Assembly (NCBI RefSeq): GCF_008364795.1 | Contig: NZ_VTTM01000020.1 | Coordinates: forward strand, 1-44,165 | Direction: 5' to 3' | Length of the DNA: 44,165 bases | Source: Azospirillum oryzae | GTDB lineage: Bacteria; Pseudomonadota; Alphaproteobacteria; Azospirillales; Azospirillaceae | Shown here: positions 34,760 through 42,495 of the stretch, piece after piece | Layout of the letters: the number at the start of each line of letters is the position of its first letter | Numbering within the stretch: position 1 is the first letter of the stretch | The notes under the pieces: model-generated | What the model was told of the DNA's origin: nothing | Databases searched by the model: none | Seen by the model: only the letters and a program-made list of their open reading frames with translations | Program-made: the position numbers and the translations under genes

Positions 34760-35128
34760 ATCGGCCTGCCCTGCCCCTAGCGTCGGGCTACCGGGCGGAC
34801 GGTGATCTCTCTCGTTGACCCCGACCTCCCGCGGCTGTTCGATGGCGAAGAGGACGGCCCGTCCGATTGCTTCCGGCTCGATCGCGTTGCGGCGGTACTC
34901 CACCATCGCCCGTGCGGCCGTTTCGTCGGTGATGGTGTCGGCGAGTTCGGAGCGGGTCACGCCGGGATAGATGCAGGTCGTGCGGATCCTTTCGCTTTCC
35001 TGCCGCAAGCCGTCGGTGCGCCGCGCGCCCAGCATCAGGGTGGCGCCGGCCTCGGCAAGGACGCGCGCGGTGGCTTCGCCGATGCCGCTGGACGCGCCGG
35101 TGATGAGAACGATCCGGTCGATGGTCAC
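34739..35128 (-). pseudogene. Short-chain dehydrogenase pseudogene (internal deletion plus 3' frameshift)
   Basis: The N-terminal Rossmann part is intact (RIVLITGASSGIGEATARVLAEAGATLMLGARR). The sequence then jumps from TDGLRQESERIR straight to TTCIYPGVTRSELADTI, which in normal SDRs lies about 130 residues further on. The active-site YxxxK region is therefore missing. Near the end, GAGAGAGA appears to carry a 4-bp AG-repeat expansion: restoring the frame gives ITVRPVARR-stop (stop at 34777), the usual family ending. GTG 35128 has AGGAGA upstream. It sits 32 bp downstream of an intact SDR gene. Confidence 0.8.
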
Positions 35129-35160
35129 GGCGGTCTCCTGTGGTTCGTTGATTGCGGCGG

Positions 35161-35922
35161 TCACTGCGCCGTGTAGCCGCCGTCGACGAAGAGCTGTGCG
35201 CCGGTGATGAAGCTGGAGGCCGGCGAGGCTAGGAAAGCGATGGCCTCGGCCACTTCCTCCGGACGGCCGATGCGCCCGACCGGGTGGGCGTCGCCGAAGC
35301 TCCGCAGCATCTCTCGGCCGTTCTCGACCACGCCCTCCATGATGTCGGTGTCGATGACGCCGGGCAGGACCACGTTGCAGCGGATGCCCCGGCGGCCGTA
35401 TTCGACGGCGACGATACGGGCCAGCTGCGCCGATGCCGCCTTGGACGAGGCGTAGGCGGCCTGCGTCGGGAAGGCCGTCATCGCCGACAGCGAGGAGTTG
35501 ATGACGACGGCGCCGCCGCCGCCCTCCTCCATCAGCGCCACCGCGGCGCGGATGGTGACGAAGGCGCCGCGGGCGTTGATCTGGAAGATGCGGTCGTATT
35601 CCTCGACCGAGGTCTCGCTCAGCGGCTTGTTCAGGGTCCGCCCGGCATTGCAGACGACGATGTCGAGCCGGCCGAAGCGCTCGCGGGCGAGATCGACCGA
35701 GCGCCGCGCAAGCTCCTCGTCGGACACGTCGCCGACCAGCGTGGCGATGTCGGCGGATTCCAGCGACCGGACCTCGTCGGACAGGTCGGACGCGACGATC
35801 CGCGCACCACGGGCCCGCAGCAGGTCGAGCACGGCGCGTCCGATGCCGCGGCGGGCGCCGGTCACCAGCGCCACCTTGCCGGTCAGATCATAAGCGCTTG
35901 CGGCGTTTGACAGGTTGGTCAT
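35161..35922 (-). CDS. SDR-family oxidoreductase
   Basis: The 253-residue classical short-chain dehydrogenase has TGKVALVTGARRGIGRAV (TGxxxGxG cofactor site), NAG in VVCNAGRTLN, catalytic Ser in INSSLS, catalytic Tyr/Lys in AAYASSKAASAQ, and the C-terminal SSFITGAQLFVDGGYTAQ. GGAGA precedes ATG 35922; the frame extends upstream without support. It is divergent from the LysR gene at 36046, which carries a dyad directly before its start. Substrate unknown; FabG-like ketoacid or sugar reductases share this pattern. Confidence 0.92.
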   Translation of the reverse strand: MTNLSNAASAYDLTGKVALVTGARRGIGRAVLDLLRARGARIVASDLSDEVRSLESADIATLVGDVSDEELARRSVDLARERFGRLDIVVCNAGRTLNKPLSETSVEEYDRIFQINARGAFVTIRAAVALMEEGGGGAVVINSSLSAMTAFPTQAAYASSKAASAQLARIVAVEYGRRGIRCNVVLPGVIDTDIMEGVVENGREMLRSFGDAHPVGRIGRPEEVAEAIAFLASPASSFITGAQLFVDGGYTAQ

Positions 35923-36027
35923 TACAGTCTCCATAAATTCGGCGGAGCGATTTGTGCGCCCGCCGTCCATGCCCGGAAGGTGGCATTGGACCGCTGTCGA
36001 GATAACTTGCTAAGAATTGAACGGTGT

Positions 36028-36044
36028 GGTTAGAGCGGCTAACC
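36028..36044. promoter_or_regulatory. LysR-type operator directly before lysR start
   Basis: GGTTAGAGCGGCTAACC has perfect 6-bp arms GGTTAG/CTAACC around 5 bp and contains a T-N11-A LysR box. It ends one base before ATG 36046, so a bound protein would block expression of its own gene. It probably also controls the divergent SDR gene. Confidence 0.65.
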
Positions 36045-36045
36045 A

Positions 36046-36978
36046 ATGCAGATCGACCTGAACCTGTTGACCCTGTTCACCGCGGTGGCGGAGACCGGCA
36101 ATTTCCGTGCGGCGGCGGACCGCCTTGGCGTGACGCGCTCGGCGGTCAGCCAGGGGGTGCAGCGGCTGGAGGCCGCTCTCGGGCAGGCGCTTTTCCTGCG
36201 CACCACCCGCAGCGTGCGTCTGACCGAAGCCGGCGAGCGGTTCCTGGCACGGGTCTCCACCCCCCTGGCCGAGATCGCGGGCGCCATCGACGCGGCGTCC
36301 GGTTCGGCGGATGAGCCCCGCGGTCTGCTGCGGATCGCCGTCACTTCGATCGCCGAGCGGTTCCTGTCCGGACCGCTGATCGCCTCCTTCAGCGAAGCGT
36401 ATCCCGGCGTCACGCTCGACGTGACGGTGACGGACCTGGAGTTCGACATCGTCGCCGCCGGCTTCGACGCCGGCGTGCGCCTGGGCGAGGTGATCGAGCG
36501 CGACATGATCGCGGTGCCGCTGACCGGCGACCAGCGCCAGATCGCGGTGGCAACGCCGCTTTATCTGGCGCGCCACGGCACGCCGGAGCACCCGCGCGAT
36601 CTCGTCCGCCACCGCTGCATCGGCTGGCGGCCGCAGCCGGACACCGCACCCTACCGCTGGGAATTCGAGAAGGACGGGCACGCCTTCGACGTCTCGGTCG
36701 AGCCGCAGATCACCACCAACGACATGCTGCTGATGCTCCGCACGTCGCTCGCCGGCGCCGGCATCACCTTCGGCATGGAAGAGACGTTCCAGCCCTATCT
36801 CGAACGCGGGGAACTCGTCTCGATCCTCGACGACTGGCTACCGCCCTTCGCCGGCTTCTTCCTGTATTTCCCGAGCCGGCGCACGGTGACGCCCAAGCTC
36901 CGCGCCCTGATCGACCATATCCGCCGCCACCGTGAAGGACCGAAGCCCGGACAGAATCCCCTTCACCCCTCGACATAG
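36046..36978 (+). CDS. LysR-family transcriptional regulator
   Basis: The 310-residue protein has the LysR helix-turn-helix (MQIDLNLLTLFTAVAETGNFRAAADRLGVTRSAVSQGVQRLEAAL) and an effector domain of the large group with LEFDIVAAGFDAGVRLGEVIERDMIAVPL, common in regulators of SDRs and reductases. No Shine-Dalgarno precedes the ATG; the operator dyad occupies that place. It is divergent from the SDR gene. Its 3' end overlaps the next, convergent lysR gene by 16 bp. Confidence 0.92.
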   Translation: MQIDLNLLTLFTAVAETGNFRAAADRLGVTRSAVSQGVQRLEAALGQALFLRTTRSVRLTEAGERFLARVSTPLAEIAGAIDAASGSADEPRGLLRIAVTSIAERFLSGPLIASFSEAYPGVTLDVTVTDLEFDIVAAGFDAGVRLGEVIERDMIAVPLTGDQRQIAVATPLYLARHGTPEHPRDLVRHRCIGWRPQPDTAPYRWEFEKDGHAFDVSVEPQITTNDMLLMLRTSLAGAGITFGMEETFQPYLERGELVSILDDWLPPFAGFFLYFPSRRTVTPKLRALIDHIRRHREGPKPGQNPLHPST

Positions 36979-37865
36979 ACCGCGAGTTCGTCGGCGATCC
37001 CTTGCGGAAAGGCCGCTTTCAAATGGTCGAGGAAGGCGGAAACGCGGGCGTTGAGCAGCCGCCGTGTCGGATAGAGCACCCACAGCGCCGTCTCATGCCC
37101 GATCACATCGCCCCAGCTCACCAGCCTGCCGGCGGCCAGATCGGGGCTGGCAAGCGACAGCGGCAGGCGGGCCGCCCCCACACCCATGCGAACCGCATCG
37201 CGGATCATGACGAACGATGAAAGGCTGAGGACCGGTTCGATCGCGATGCTAGACGGTCCCGACGGCGTCGTCACCTCCCATAGTTCCGGCTGGCCCAGCG
37301 ATCCGCGGGTGACGGCGGGAACGGCATCGCGGCCCGCCGGGGGCGGCAGGTCAGGGCTGGCCGCCACGACCAGCCGATCACGAAGGAAGATACGGCCGAC
37401 AAGGCTCGCATCGGGAGGCGGATTGACGCGGATGACCAGATCATAGGCTTCTTCGATCATGTCTACGGCGCGGTCTTCCGTGGTGATCTCAAGCCGGACC
37501 TCAGGGTATTTGCGCATGAATCCCGCCGCCAGTTTTCCCATGGCGGTCTGCGAGAACAGCAGCGGTGCGCTGATCCGCAACCGGCCGCGGGGGCTCTGGC
37601 CACCGGAGGCAATCGCCTTCGCCGTCTCGTCAAGTTCGGTCAGCAAGGCGCCCGTCCGCTCGAACAGCACCCTCCCCTCCGCCGTGAGTTTGAGCGAACG
37701 GGCGCCCCGCTCGAACAGACGCAAGTCGAGGCTCGCCTCCAACTCGGCCACTCGTCGCGACAGGGTCGCCTTCGGGCGCCCGGCCGCACGCGCGGCCTTT
37801 CCGAACCCACCATGGCGGGCGACCAGATTGAAATCGGCTAGGGCAAGCAGGTCCATCCGTTCCAC
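36963..37865 (-). CDS. LysR-family transcriptional regulator
   Basis: The 300-residue regulator has MDLLALADFNLVARHGGFGKAARAAGRPKATLSRRVAELEASLDLRLFERGARSLKLT, a LysR helix-turn-helix. A CrgA/DsdC-type effector domain follows (GRLRISAPLLFSQTAMGKLAAGFMRKYPEVRLEITTEDRAVDMIEEAYDLVIRV). It is divergent from the NmrA-like gene at 37962, its likely target, with a dyad at 37921-37941 in the 96-bp gap. Confidence 0.92.
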   Translation of the reverse strand: MERMDLLALADFNLVARHGGFGKAARAAGRPKATLSRRVAELEASLDLRLFERGARSLKLTAEGRVLFERTGALLTELDETAKAIASGGQSPRGRLRISAPLLFSQTAMGKLAAGFMRKYPEVRLEITTEDRAVDMIEEAYDLVIRVNPPPDASLVGRIFLRDRLVVAASPDLPPPAGRDAVPAVTRGSLGQPELWEVTTPSGPSSIAIEPVLSLSSFVMIRDAVRMGVGAARLPLSLASPDLAAGRLVSWGDVIGHETALWVLYPTRRLLNARVSAFLDHLKAAFPQGIADELAVYVEG

Positions 37866-37920
37866 CAGTGAGACGGTCCGTTCAAATCCAGCGGCTATCG
37901 GGCCTGCCGTGGATCGCTAT

Positions 37921-37941
37921 TGTCAAGGACATCTTCTGACA
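37921..37941. promoter_or_regulatory. LysR-type dyad upstream of NmrA-like gene
   Basis: TGTCA and TGACA arms (37921-37925 and 37937-37941) are separated by 11 bp. The arms are only 5 bp long, so this is weaker than the other LysR-linked dyads, but its place in the divergent gap is as expected. Confidence 0.4.
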
Positions 37942-37961
37942 CCGAAACCGGAGTAATCCCC

Positions 37962-38828
37962 ATGACCATCCTCGTTACCGGAGCCACCGGCCGCGTCGGC
38001 CGCAATGTCGTCGAGCATTTGGTGAAGCGCGGCGCCGATGTGCGCGTGCTGACCCGCGACCCGTCGAAAGCCGCCTTCCCCACCGGGGTGGAGGTCGCCC
38101 AGGGCGACATGCTGGATATCGATGCGCTGCGTGCCGCCTTCCGCGGCGTCCGCACCCTGTTCCTGTTGAACGCCGTCACCGGCGATGAATTCACCCAGGC
38201 GATCATCACCCTGAACATCGCCCGCGAGGCGGGTGTCGAGCGGGTCGTCTATCTGTCGGTGTTCGAGGCCGACCGTGCGGTGAACGTGCCGCATTTCGCG
38301 GTGAAGTTCGGCGCCGAGCGCATGCTCGACCGGATGGGCTTCAGCGCCACCATCCTGCGCCCAACCTACTTCATCGACAACGAGGTGATGATCAAGGACG
38401 TCGTCCTCAATCACCGCGTCTACCCGATGCCGATCGGCAGCAAGGGCGTTGCCATGGTCGATGCGCGGGACATCGCTGAAGTCGCGGCCATCGAACTGAT
38501 CCGCCGTGACCGGGCGCCGGGCAAGCTGCCGGTCGAGACGATCAACTTGGTCGGTCCCGACACGCTGACAGGTCCGCAGGTGGCGGCGATCTGGTCCGAT
38601 CTGCTGGGCCGCACCGTCGTCTATGGCGGCGACGATCCCAGCGGGTTCGAGCAGACCATGGCGTCCTTCATGCCGAAATGGACCGCCTACGAGATGCGCC
38701 TGATGGCCGAGCGCTATGTCAGCGACGGCATGATCCCCAATGCCGGCGACGTCGAGCGTCTGACCGGCCTGCTGGGACGCCCGCTGCACAGCTATCGCAG
38801 CTTCGCGGCCGCGATCGCCGCCGGCTGA
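37962..38828 (+). CDS. NmrA-like NAD(P)-binding protein
   Basis: The 288-residue atypical SDR begins MTILVTGATGRVGRNVVEHLVKRG with TRDPSKA, the pattern of NmrA/YtfG-type quinone reductases and redox sensors. GDMLDIDALRAAFRGVRTLFLLN and the ILRPTYFIDNE segment follow. It lacks the classical YxxxK site, as usual in this group. GGAG precedes the ATG by 9 bp. Likely roles are NAD(P)H-dependent reduction or redox sensing. The 3' end overlaps the decayed binding-protein fragment on the other strand. Confidence 0.88.
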   Translation: MTILVTGATGRVGRNVVEHLVKRGADVRVLTRDPSKAAFPTGVEVAQGDMLDIDALRAAFRGVRTLFLLNAVTGDEFTQAIITLNIAREAGVERVVYLSVFEADRAVNVPHFAVKFGAERMLDRMGFSATILRPTYFIDNEVMIKDVVLNHRVYPMPIGSKGVAMVDARDIAEVAAIELIRRDRAPGKLPVETINLVGPDTLTGPQVAAIWSDLLGRTVVYGGDDPSGFEQTMASFMPKWTAYEMRLMAERYVSDGMIPNAGDVERLTGLLGRPLHSYRSFAAAIAAG

Positions 38829-39034
38829 GGATCCACGCGACCGCCGCCGATGCCGACGCGGTTCACGATGCGAGATGGCAGGCCACCCGTTATCTTCAGG
38901 TCCGCCTGCGGCACCATGCGCAAGGTGGTCGGAAGCGCGCCGGCGGCAAACGCGCCGGTGGTGAGCAACGGAAGTGCGGCGAAGGCGCCAAGGATCGCGC
39001 GCCTGAGCGGGGATGGGCGGTGGACGGTCGACAT
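38792..39034 (-). pseudogene. Family 5 (peptide-type) ABC binding protein, N-terminal remnant
   Basis: The 80-residue frame opens with a clear signal peptide (PLRRAILGAFAALPLLTTGAFA) and then TTLRMVPQADLK, the conserved start of mature dipeptide/opine-type (SBP_bac_5) binding proteins. Homology stops there; the remaining roughly 450 residues are absent and the tail runs into the NmrA-like gene. It is a truncated remnant. Confidence 0.65.
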
Positions 39035-39075
39035 GGCGGGGCTCCGGTCTGGATGACGGTCGCTGACGGACGGGA

Positions 39076-39635
39076 TCAGGTCCGGGCGGTATCGGATGCG
39101 AGATGGACAAGACAGTCGCCGGGCTGGACATGGGCGAAGCTGCGGACGCAAACGACGACGCCCGCCCTGCGGAAACGCAGTTCCACCGGCTCGCGCCAGG
39201 GTGCGTGCGGGTCATACAGGCGCCCGGCGATCAGCACCGTTTCGATGTAATGCGCGATCCTCTGGGTCGGCGTGCCGTCGCGCGCACCCGGAAACATCCG
39301 GTTCAGGTTGCCCTTGTCGATGGGGAACGTGCGGATCCCGTTCATTAGGCGGGGAAATTCAAACCCGAAATCACGATCAGCCGACCGGCGATCGACAGCG
39401 CCGGCATCCGGTTGATTAGCTTCATCAGGGCCACCGGCCCCTCATATTCGTCGCCATGGTTGCCGCCGGTCAGCAGCAGCGTCGGGCCGTCTCCGTTCTT
39501 CAGCACGGCCAGCGGAATGGCGATGTGTCCGTAGGCGGAGCGATCATGGGAATGGGGAACACGCAGCGTGCCGGTCTGGAAGCCGTCGCGTTCAAAGTCG
39601 ACGTCGGTCGTGATGCGGGAGGTCGCGGTGGTCAT
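39076..39635 (-). pseudogene. Succinylglutamate desuccinylase/aspartoacylase-family deacylase pseudogene
   Basis: The first part (from ATG 39635) reads TTATSRITTDVDFERDG, then GPTLLLTGGNHGDEYEGPVALM with the HxxE zinc-ligand motif. It stops at LNFPA-stop (39345) because one base is missing. The next frame continues at once with MNGIRTFPIDKGNLNRMFPGARDGTPTQRIAHYIETVL. It then jumps to AGRLYDPHAPWREPVELRFRRAG, the C-terminal domain, omitting about 180 residues that would hold the third zinc ligand. The best match by pattern is the DoeB-type N-acetyl-diaminobutyrate deacetylase. It is non-functional. Confidence 0.75.
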
Positions 39636-39818
39636 GCGGATCTCGCCTGTCGGGAAATGGGAATTTCGCAGCGCCGCGACAGTCGTTCGGGAGGTCACCC
39701 GGGGCGGCGCATGTCTGGAAGTGTGACGGATTGTTGAAATGCTGGAGAATACCGATTTGTGGCCATACTGATGCCCAACAGGCATCGCCGATGGCAAAGG
39801 TCCACCCGCTGCCCCTGG

Positions 39819-39850
39819 GTGGCGGACCCGCTTTGTGGCGGACCCGCGTT
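39819..39850. repeat. 16-bp tandem repeat
   Basis: GTGGCGGACCCGCTTT and GTGGCGGACCCGCGTT lie head to tail, 15 of 16 identical, between the LysR remnant and the deacylase pseudogene. Confidence 0.6.
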
Positions 39851-39856
39851 GTAGCG

Positions 39857-40037
39857 TCAGCGCGCGGTGTCGATCACGCAAAGGAAACGGGCAAGCGCCG
39901 GGTTGTCCGCAGCATCCAGGCAGGCGAAGGCCAATGGCAGGCGCCGATGAGGCGGTCGCAATAGGCCGGATAGGTGTGGCGCGGGAAGGTGATGAAGGGC
40001 CGGCCCCATTTCCGGCCCGGTTCCAGCCATGACACGC
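39857..40037 (-). pseudogene. LysR regulator C-terminal remnant
   Basis: One minus-strand frame reads WGRPFITFPRHTYPAYCDRLIGAC, the LysR effector-domain segment found in BenM/CbbR-like regulators. A second frame reads DNPALARFLCVIDTAR-stop, a typical LysR C-terminus. About 50 residues that should lie between are missing and the frame has changed. It is upstream of, and co-oriented with, the two other decayed genes. Confidence 0.5.
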
Positions 40038-40164
40038 ATCGGCCCGTTTTGGGAAGCGCCCGCTATGATGCCTCTGGGGCATCGGCCGCCCCCCGCATCG
40101 GCATTGGACGCGCTCCGCCAGCCGGCGCACCCTGGTCCGCCAGCGCAAGAATCCAGGAACCGTC

Positions 40165-41046
40165 ATGCTGAGCCCTTCAACGCCCCACATTCTCGGTGAT
40201 GTCCGTATCACCCGCATCGAGGAATTCGCCAGTGACGCCTTCGCGCCGGAGCGCCTGCTGCCCGACTGGGACCCAGCGGTGGGCCGCCGGCACGCCCGTT
40301 GGATGGTGCCCGGCAGCCTGAACGAGGCCCAGGACCGCGTGGTGATCAGCGTCCATGCCTGGCTGGTCGAAACGGGCGGCCGGCGCTTCTTGGTCGACAC
40401 CGGAGCCGGCGCGGACAAGGAGCGACCGGGCAAGCCGCTGTTCCACCGCCGGAGCGACCCCTTTCTGCAGCGGTTGCGGGGGACAGGGGCGGAGCCGGAG
40501 GACATCGATATGGTTCTGCTGACCCACCTGCACACCGATCACGTCGGCTGGAACACACGGCTGACCGATGGCGGCTGGATCCCGACCTTCCCCAACGCCC
40601 GTTACGTGATGCCGCGGGTGGAACTGGAAGCCATGGTGGCGGCAGCGCCCGACAGCGACCGCGCCGCCCTGTTCCGCGACAGCGTCGAACCGGTGCTCGC
40701 CGCCGGACAGGCCGAGTTCGTGGCGCCGGAAGGGGCCGAGGTCGCGGGTGGCTTCCGGTTTCAGCCCACCCCCGGGCACAGCGCCGGTCACATGTGCATT
40801 GCGCTCGACTGCTGCGGCACTGGAGCGCTCTTCACCGGCGACCTGATGCACCACCCGATCCAGGTCCACCATCCCGACTGGAACTCCGTATTCTGCGAAA
40901 ATCCGGACGAGGCACGGAGGTCGCGGCTGGCGGTGCTGAATGCCGTGGCCGACACGGACACGACCCTGTTCACCGCCCACTTTCCCGAAAGCTCGGCCGG
41001 ACGGGTGACCAGCGACGGAGATGGTTTCGCGTGGCGGTTCCGATGA
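40165..41046 (+). CDS. Metallo-beta-lactamase-fold hydrolase
   Basis: The 293-residue protein carries the full MBL metal site: HLHTDH at 121-126, His in TPGHSAGH, Asp in LFTGDLMHHP and a C-terminal His in TLFTAHFPE. VVISVHAWLVETGGRRFLVDTGAG at the N-terminus is typical of the lactonase-like group (AiiA/GumP relatives). AGGAA lies 7 bp before the ATG. Lactone or ester hydrolysis is likely, but substrate is unknown. No signal peptide is visible. Confidence 0.9.
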   Translation: MLSPSTPHILGDVRITRIEEFASDAFAPERLLPDWDPAVGRRHARWMVPGSLNEAQDRVVISVHAWLVETGGRRFLVDTGAGADKERPGKPLFHRRSDPFLQRLRGTGAEPEDIDMVLLTHLHTDHVGWNTRLTDGGWIPTFPNARYVMPRVELEAMVAAAPDSDRAALFRDSVEPVLAAGQAEFVAPEGAEVAGGFRFQPTPGHSAGHMCIALDCCGTGALFTGDLMHHPIQVHHPDWNSVFCENPDEARRSRLAVLNAVADTDTTLFTAHFPESSAGRVTSDGDGFAWRFR

Positions 41047-41167
41047 CGGGGGCGGAATGGGGCTTTCTGCCTCCATGCCACCTGTCCTGCGGCATGCCCG
41101 ATCTCCGGCAGTGATCGTGCTCCGGCCCGGTTGACACCCGGCACCGCTTTCCCGCACCTTGCTCTCT

Positions 41168-41183
41168 GTTTGACCGGTCAAAC
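41168..41183. promoter_or_regulatory. Perfect 16-bp palindrome upstream of parA-like gene
   Basis: GTTTGACCGGTCAAAC is fully self-complementary and ends 13 bp before the GTG start. It is a candidate autoregulatory operator or centromere-like site for the ParA pair. It resembles chromosomal parS (GTTTCAC/GTGAAAC) in layout but differs in the centre. Confidence 0.55.
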
Positions 41184-41196
41184 TCGGAGCGGCATC

Positions 41197-41826
41197 GTGC
41201 CCGTAATCGCAATAGCCACCACCAAAGGTGGTTCGGGGAAAACCACGCTGGCGGCTGGCCTTGCCGACCTTCTCCGTAGGCAGGGCCGAAGCGTGGAATG
41301 CATCGACACCGATCCCAACCGCAACCTTCACGATTGGCTGTCCGATCCGCGAAACGGCATCCCGTGCACGCCGGTCGAGGAGGAAGCGGTGATCGACAGT
41401 GTGGCAGGCGCGGTCGAACGCTCCGAGTATGTGCTGATCGATGTCGCCGGCGCCCTGCAGAGAGGCATGCTGTACGCCATCAGCGCCGCGGACTTCGTGC
41501 TGATTCCGTGCAAGACCGACCGGAAGGACGTGGTCGAGGCGGTGCGCACCCAGGAACTGATCGAATCGGCCGGCAAGATGGTCCGCCGCAAAATCCTCCA
41601 CGCCGCCGTGCTGACCCAAGTCAACCGGCGTGCCCAGGTGACCGGACACACCCGGGCCCAGCTCGAGGTGATGGGCGTACCGGTGCTGAGCGCCGACCTG
41701 CCGGCCCGCACCGCATACCAGCAGGCCTCCTGGAATGGCGCGCCGCTCGCAGCAGCTGAGGCACGCGAAGACTTCGGCGCCATCGCCGCCGACGTGGCGT
41801 CCCTGATGGAGGCGGAGCATGGCTAA
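41197..41826 (+). CDS. ParA-family ATPase
   Basis: The 209-residue protein starts MPVIAIATTKGGSGKTTLAAGLADLL with the deviant Walker A KGGSGKT, and has CIDTDPNRNLHDWL and VLIDVAGALQRGM (Walker B). It lacks an N-terminal DNA-binding extension, as in small plasmid ParA (type Ib) and accessory orphan ParAs. GTG 41197 is supported by GGAG 7 bp upstream. It overlaps the next gene by 8 bp. It may position a plasmid or island during division. Confidence 0.9.
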   Translation: MPVIAIATTKGGSGKTTLAAGLADLLRRQGRSVECIDTDPNRNLHDWLSDPRNGIPCTPVEEEAVIDSVAGAVERSEYVLIDVAGALQRGMLYAISAADFVLIPCKTDRKDVVEAVRTQELIESAGKMVRRKILHAAVLTQVNRRAQVTGHTRAQLEVMGVPVLSADLPARTAYQQASWNGAPLAAAEAREDFGAIAADVASLMEAEHG

Positions 41827-42409
41827 GCGGCCCCCCCTCAAGCTGTTCGACGCGGACGAGATCAAGCGGTCCATCGCCCCGCTGGCGCAACGCCTGCCGT
41901 CGAACCGTGCTTCCGGCCATGGTGACGCCCTGCCTCCGGAACCCACGACCCCGGACGAATATGTCGAGACCATCGACCGCTTGTGGGAGGAGGCACAGAA
42001 AAGCTTCCTTGCCATCGGGCGCTATCTGGACGAGGCGCAGAAGAAGCTTTCGGCGGAGCAGTTTGCCCAGGTGATCGAGCGCCTGCGCTTCGGCAAGGTA
42101 GTCCGCAGCCAGATCATGACCGCCTACCGCGCGGTGACCTCCGGCCTGTTGCCGCCGGGCGTCGAAGCAGCCGGCTATTCGGTGGTTTATCATGCCGCAA
42201 CGCTGTCGGACACGGAGCGTGCCCAGGCCGTCGCCGAGGGCGTGATCCGCCCCGACATGCGCCGCACCGAGATCGTCGCTTTCAAACGGCGCATCCGGAC
42301 GAACGCCGCTCAGCGCGATAACGACCGACGGGCGATGCTGGAAGCGGAAAAGCAGCGACTTCTTGCCCGGGTTGCCGACATCGACCGGGAGCTTTCAGCC
42401 CTCACCTGA
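41819..42409 (+). CDS. Hypothetical protein, partner of ParA (DUF3102-like segment)
   Basis: I do not recognise this 196-residue, charged, mainly helical protein as a whole. It is translationally coupled to parA. The middle part (SFLAIGRYLDEAQKKLSAEQFAQVIERL.FGKVVRSQI) resembles the DUF3102-type segment seen in phage and plasmid proteins, where a helix pair precedes a helix-turn-helix-like region. The C-terminus (ALSDTERAQ-like region, then KRRIRTNAAQRDNDRRAMLEAEKQRLL) looks like a coiled coil. A ParB-like DNA-binding or adaptor role is a reasonable guess because of the operon. Confidence 0.7.
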   Translation: MAKRPPLKLFDADEIKRSIAPLAQRLPSNRASGHGDALPPEPTTPDEYVETIDRLWEEAQKSFLAIGRYLDEAQKKLSAEQFAQVIERLRFGKVVRSQIMTAYRAVTSGLLPPGVEAAGYSVVYHAATLSDTERAQAVAEGVIRPDMRRTEIVAFKRRIRTNAAQRDNDRRAMLEAEKQRLLARVADIDRELSALT

Positions 42410-42495
42410 CACCGTACGGTTCCGGTTGCCGAAGAACGGCATCAAGCAACTGTGAACTCCGACGGCGTCTAGCGAAGCTGCACGCCAGCCGCGCG

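Noticed and set aside
41168..41183. Canonical parS site
   Set aside because: The arms start GTTT as in parS, but the centre differs from TGTTTCACGTGAAACA at several positions and no ParB gene is seen. It is kept only as a palindrome of unknown role.
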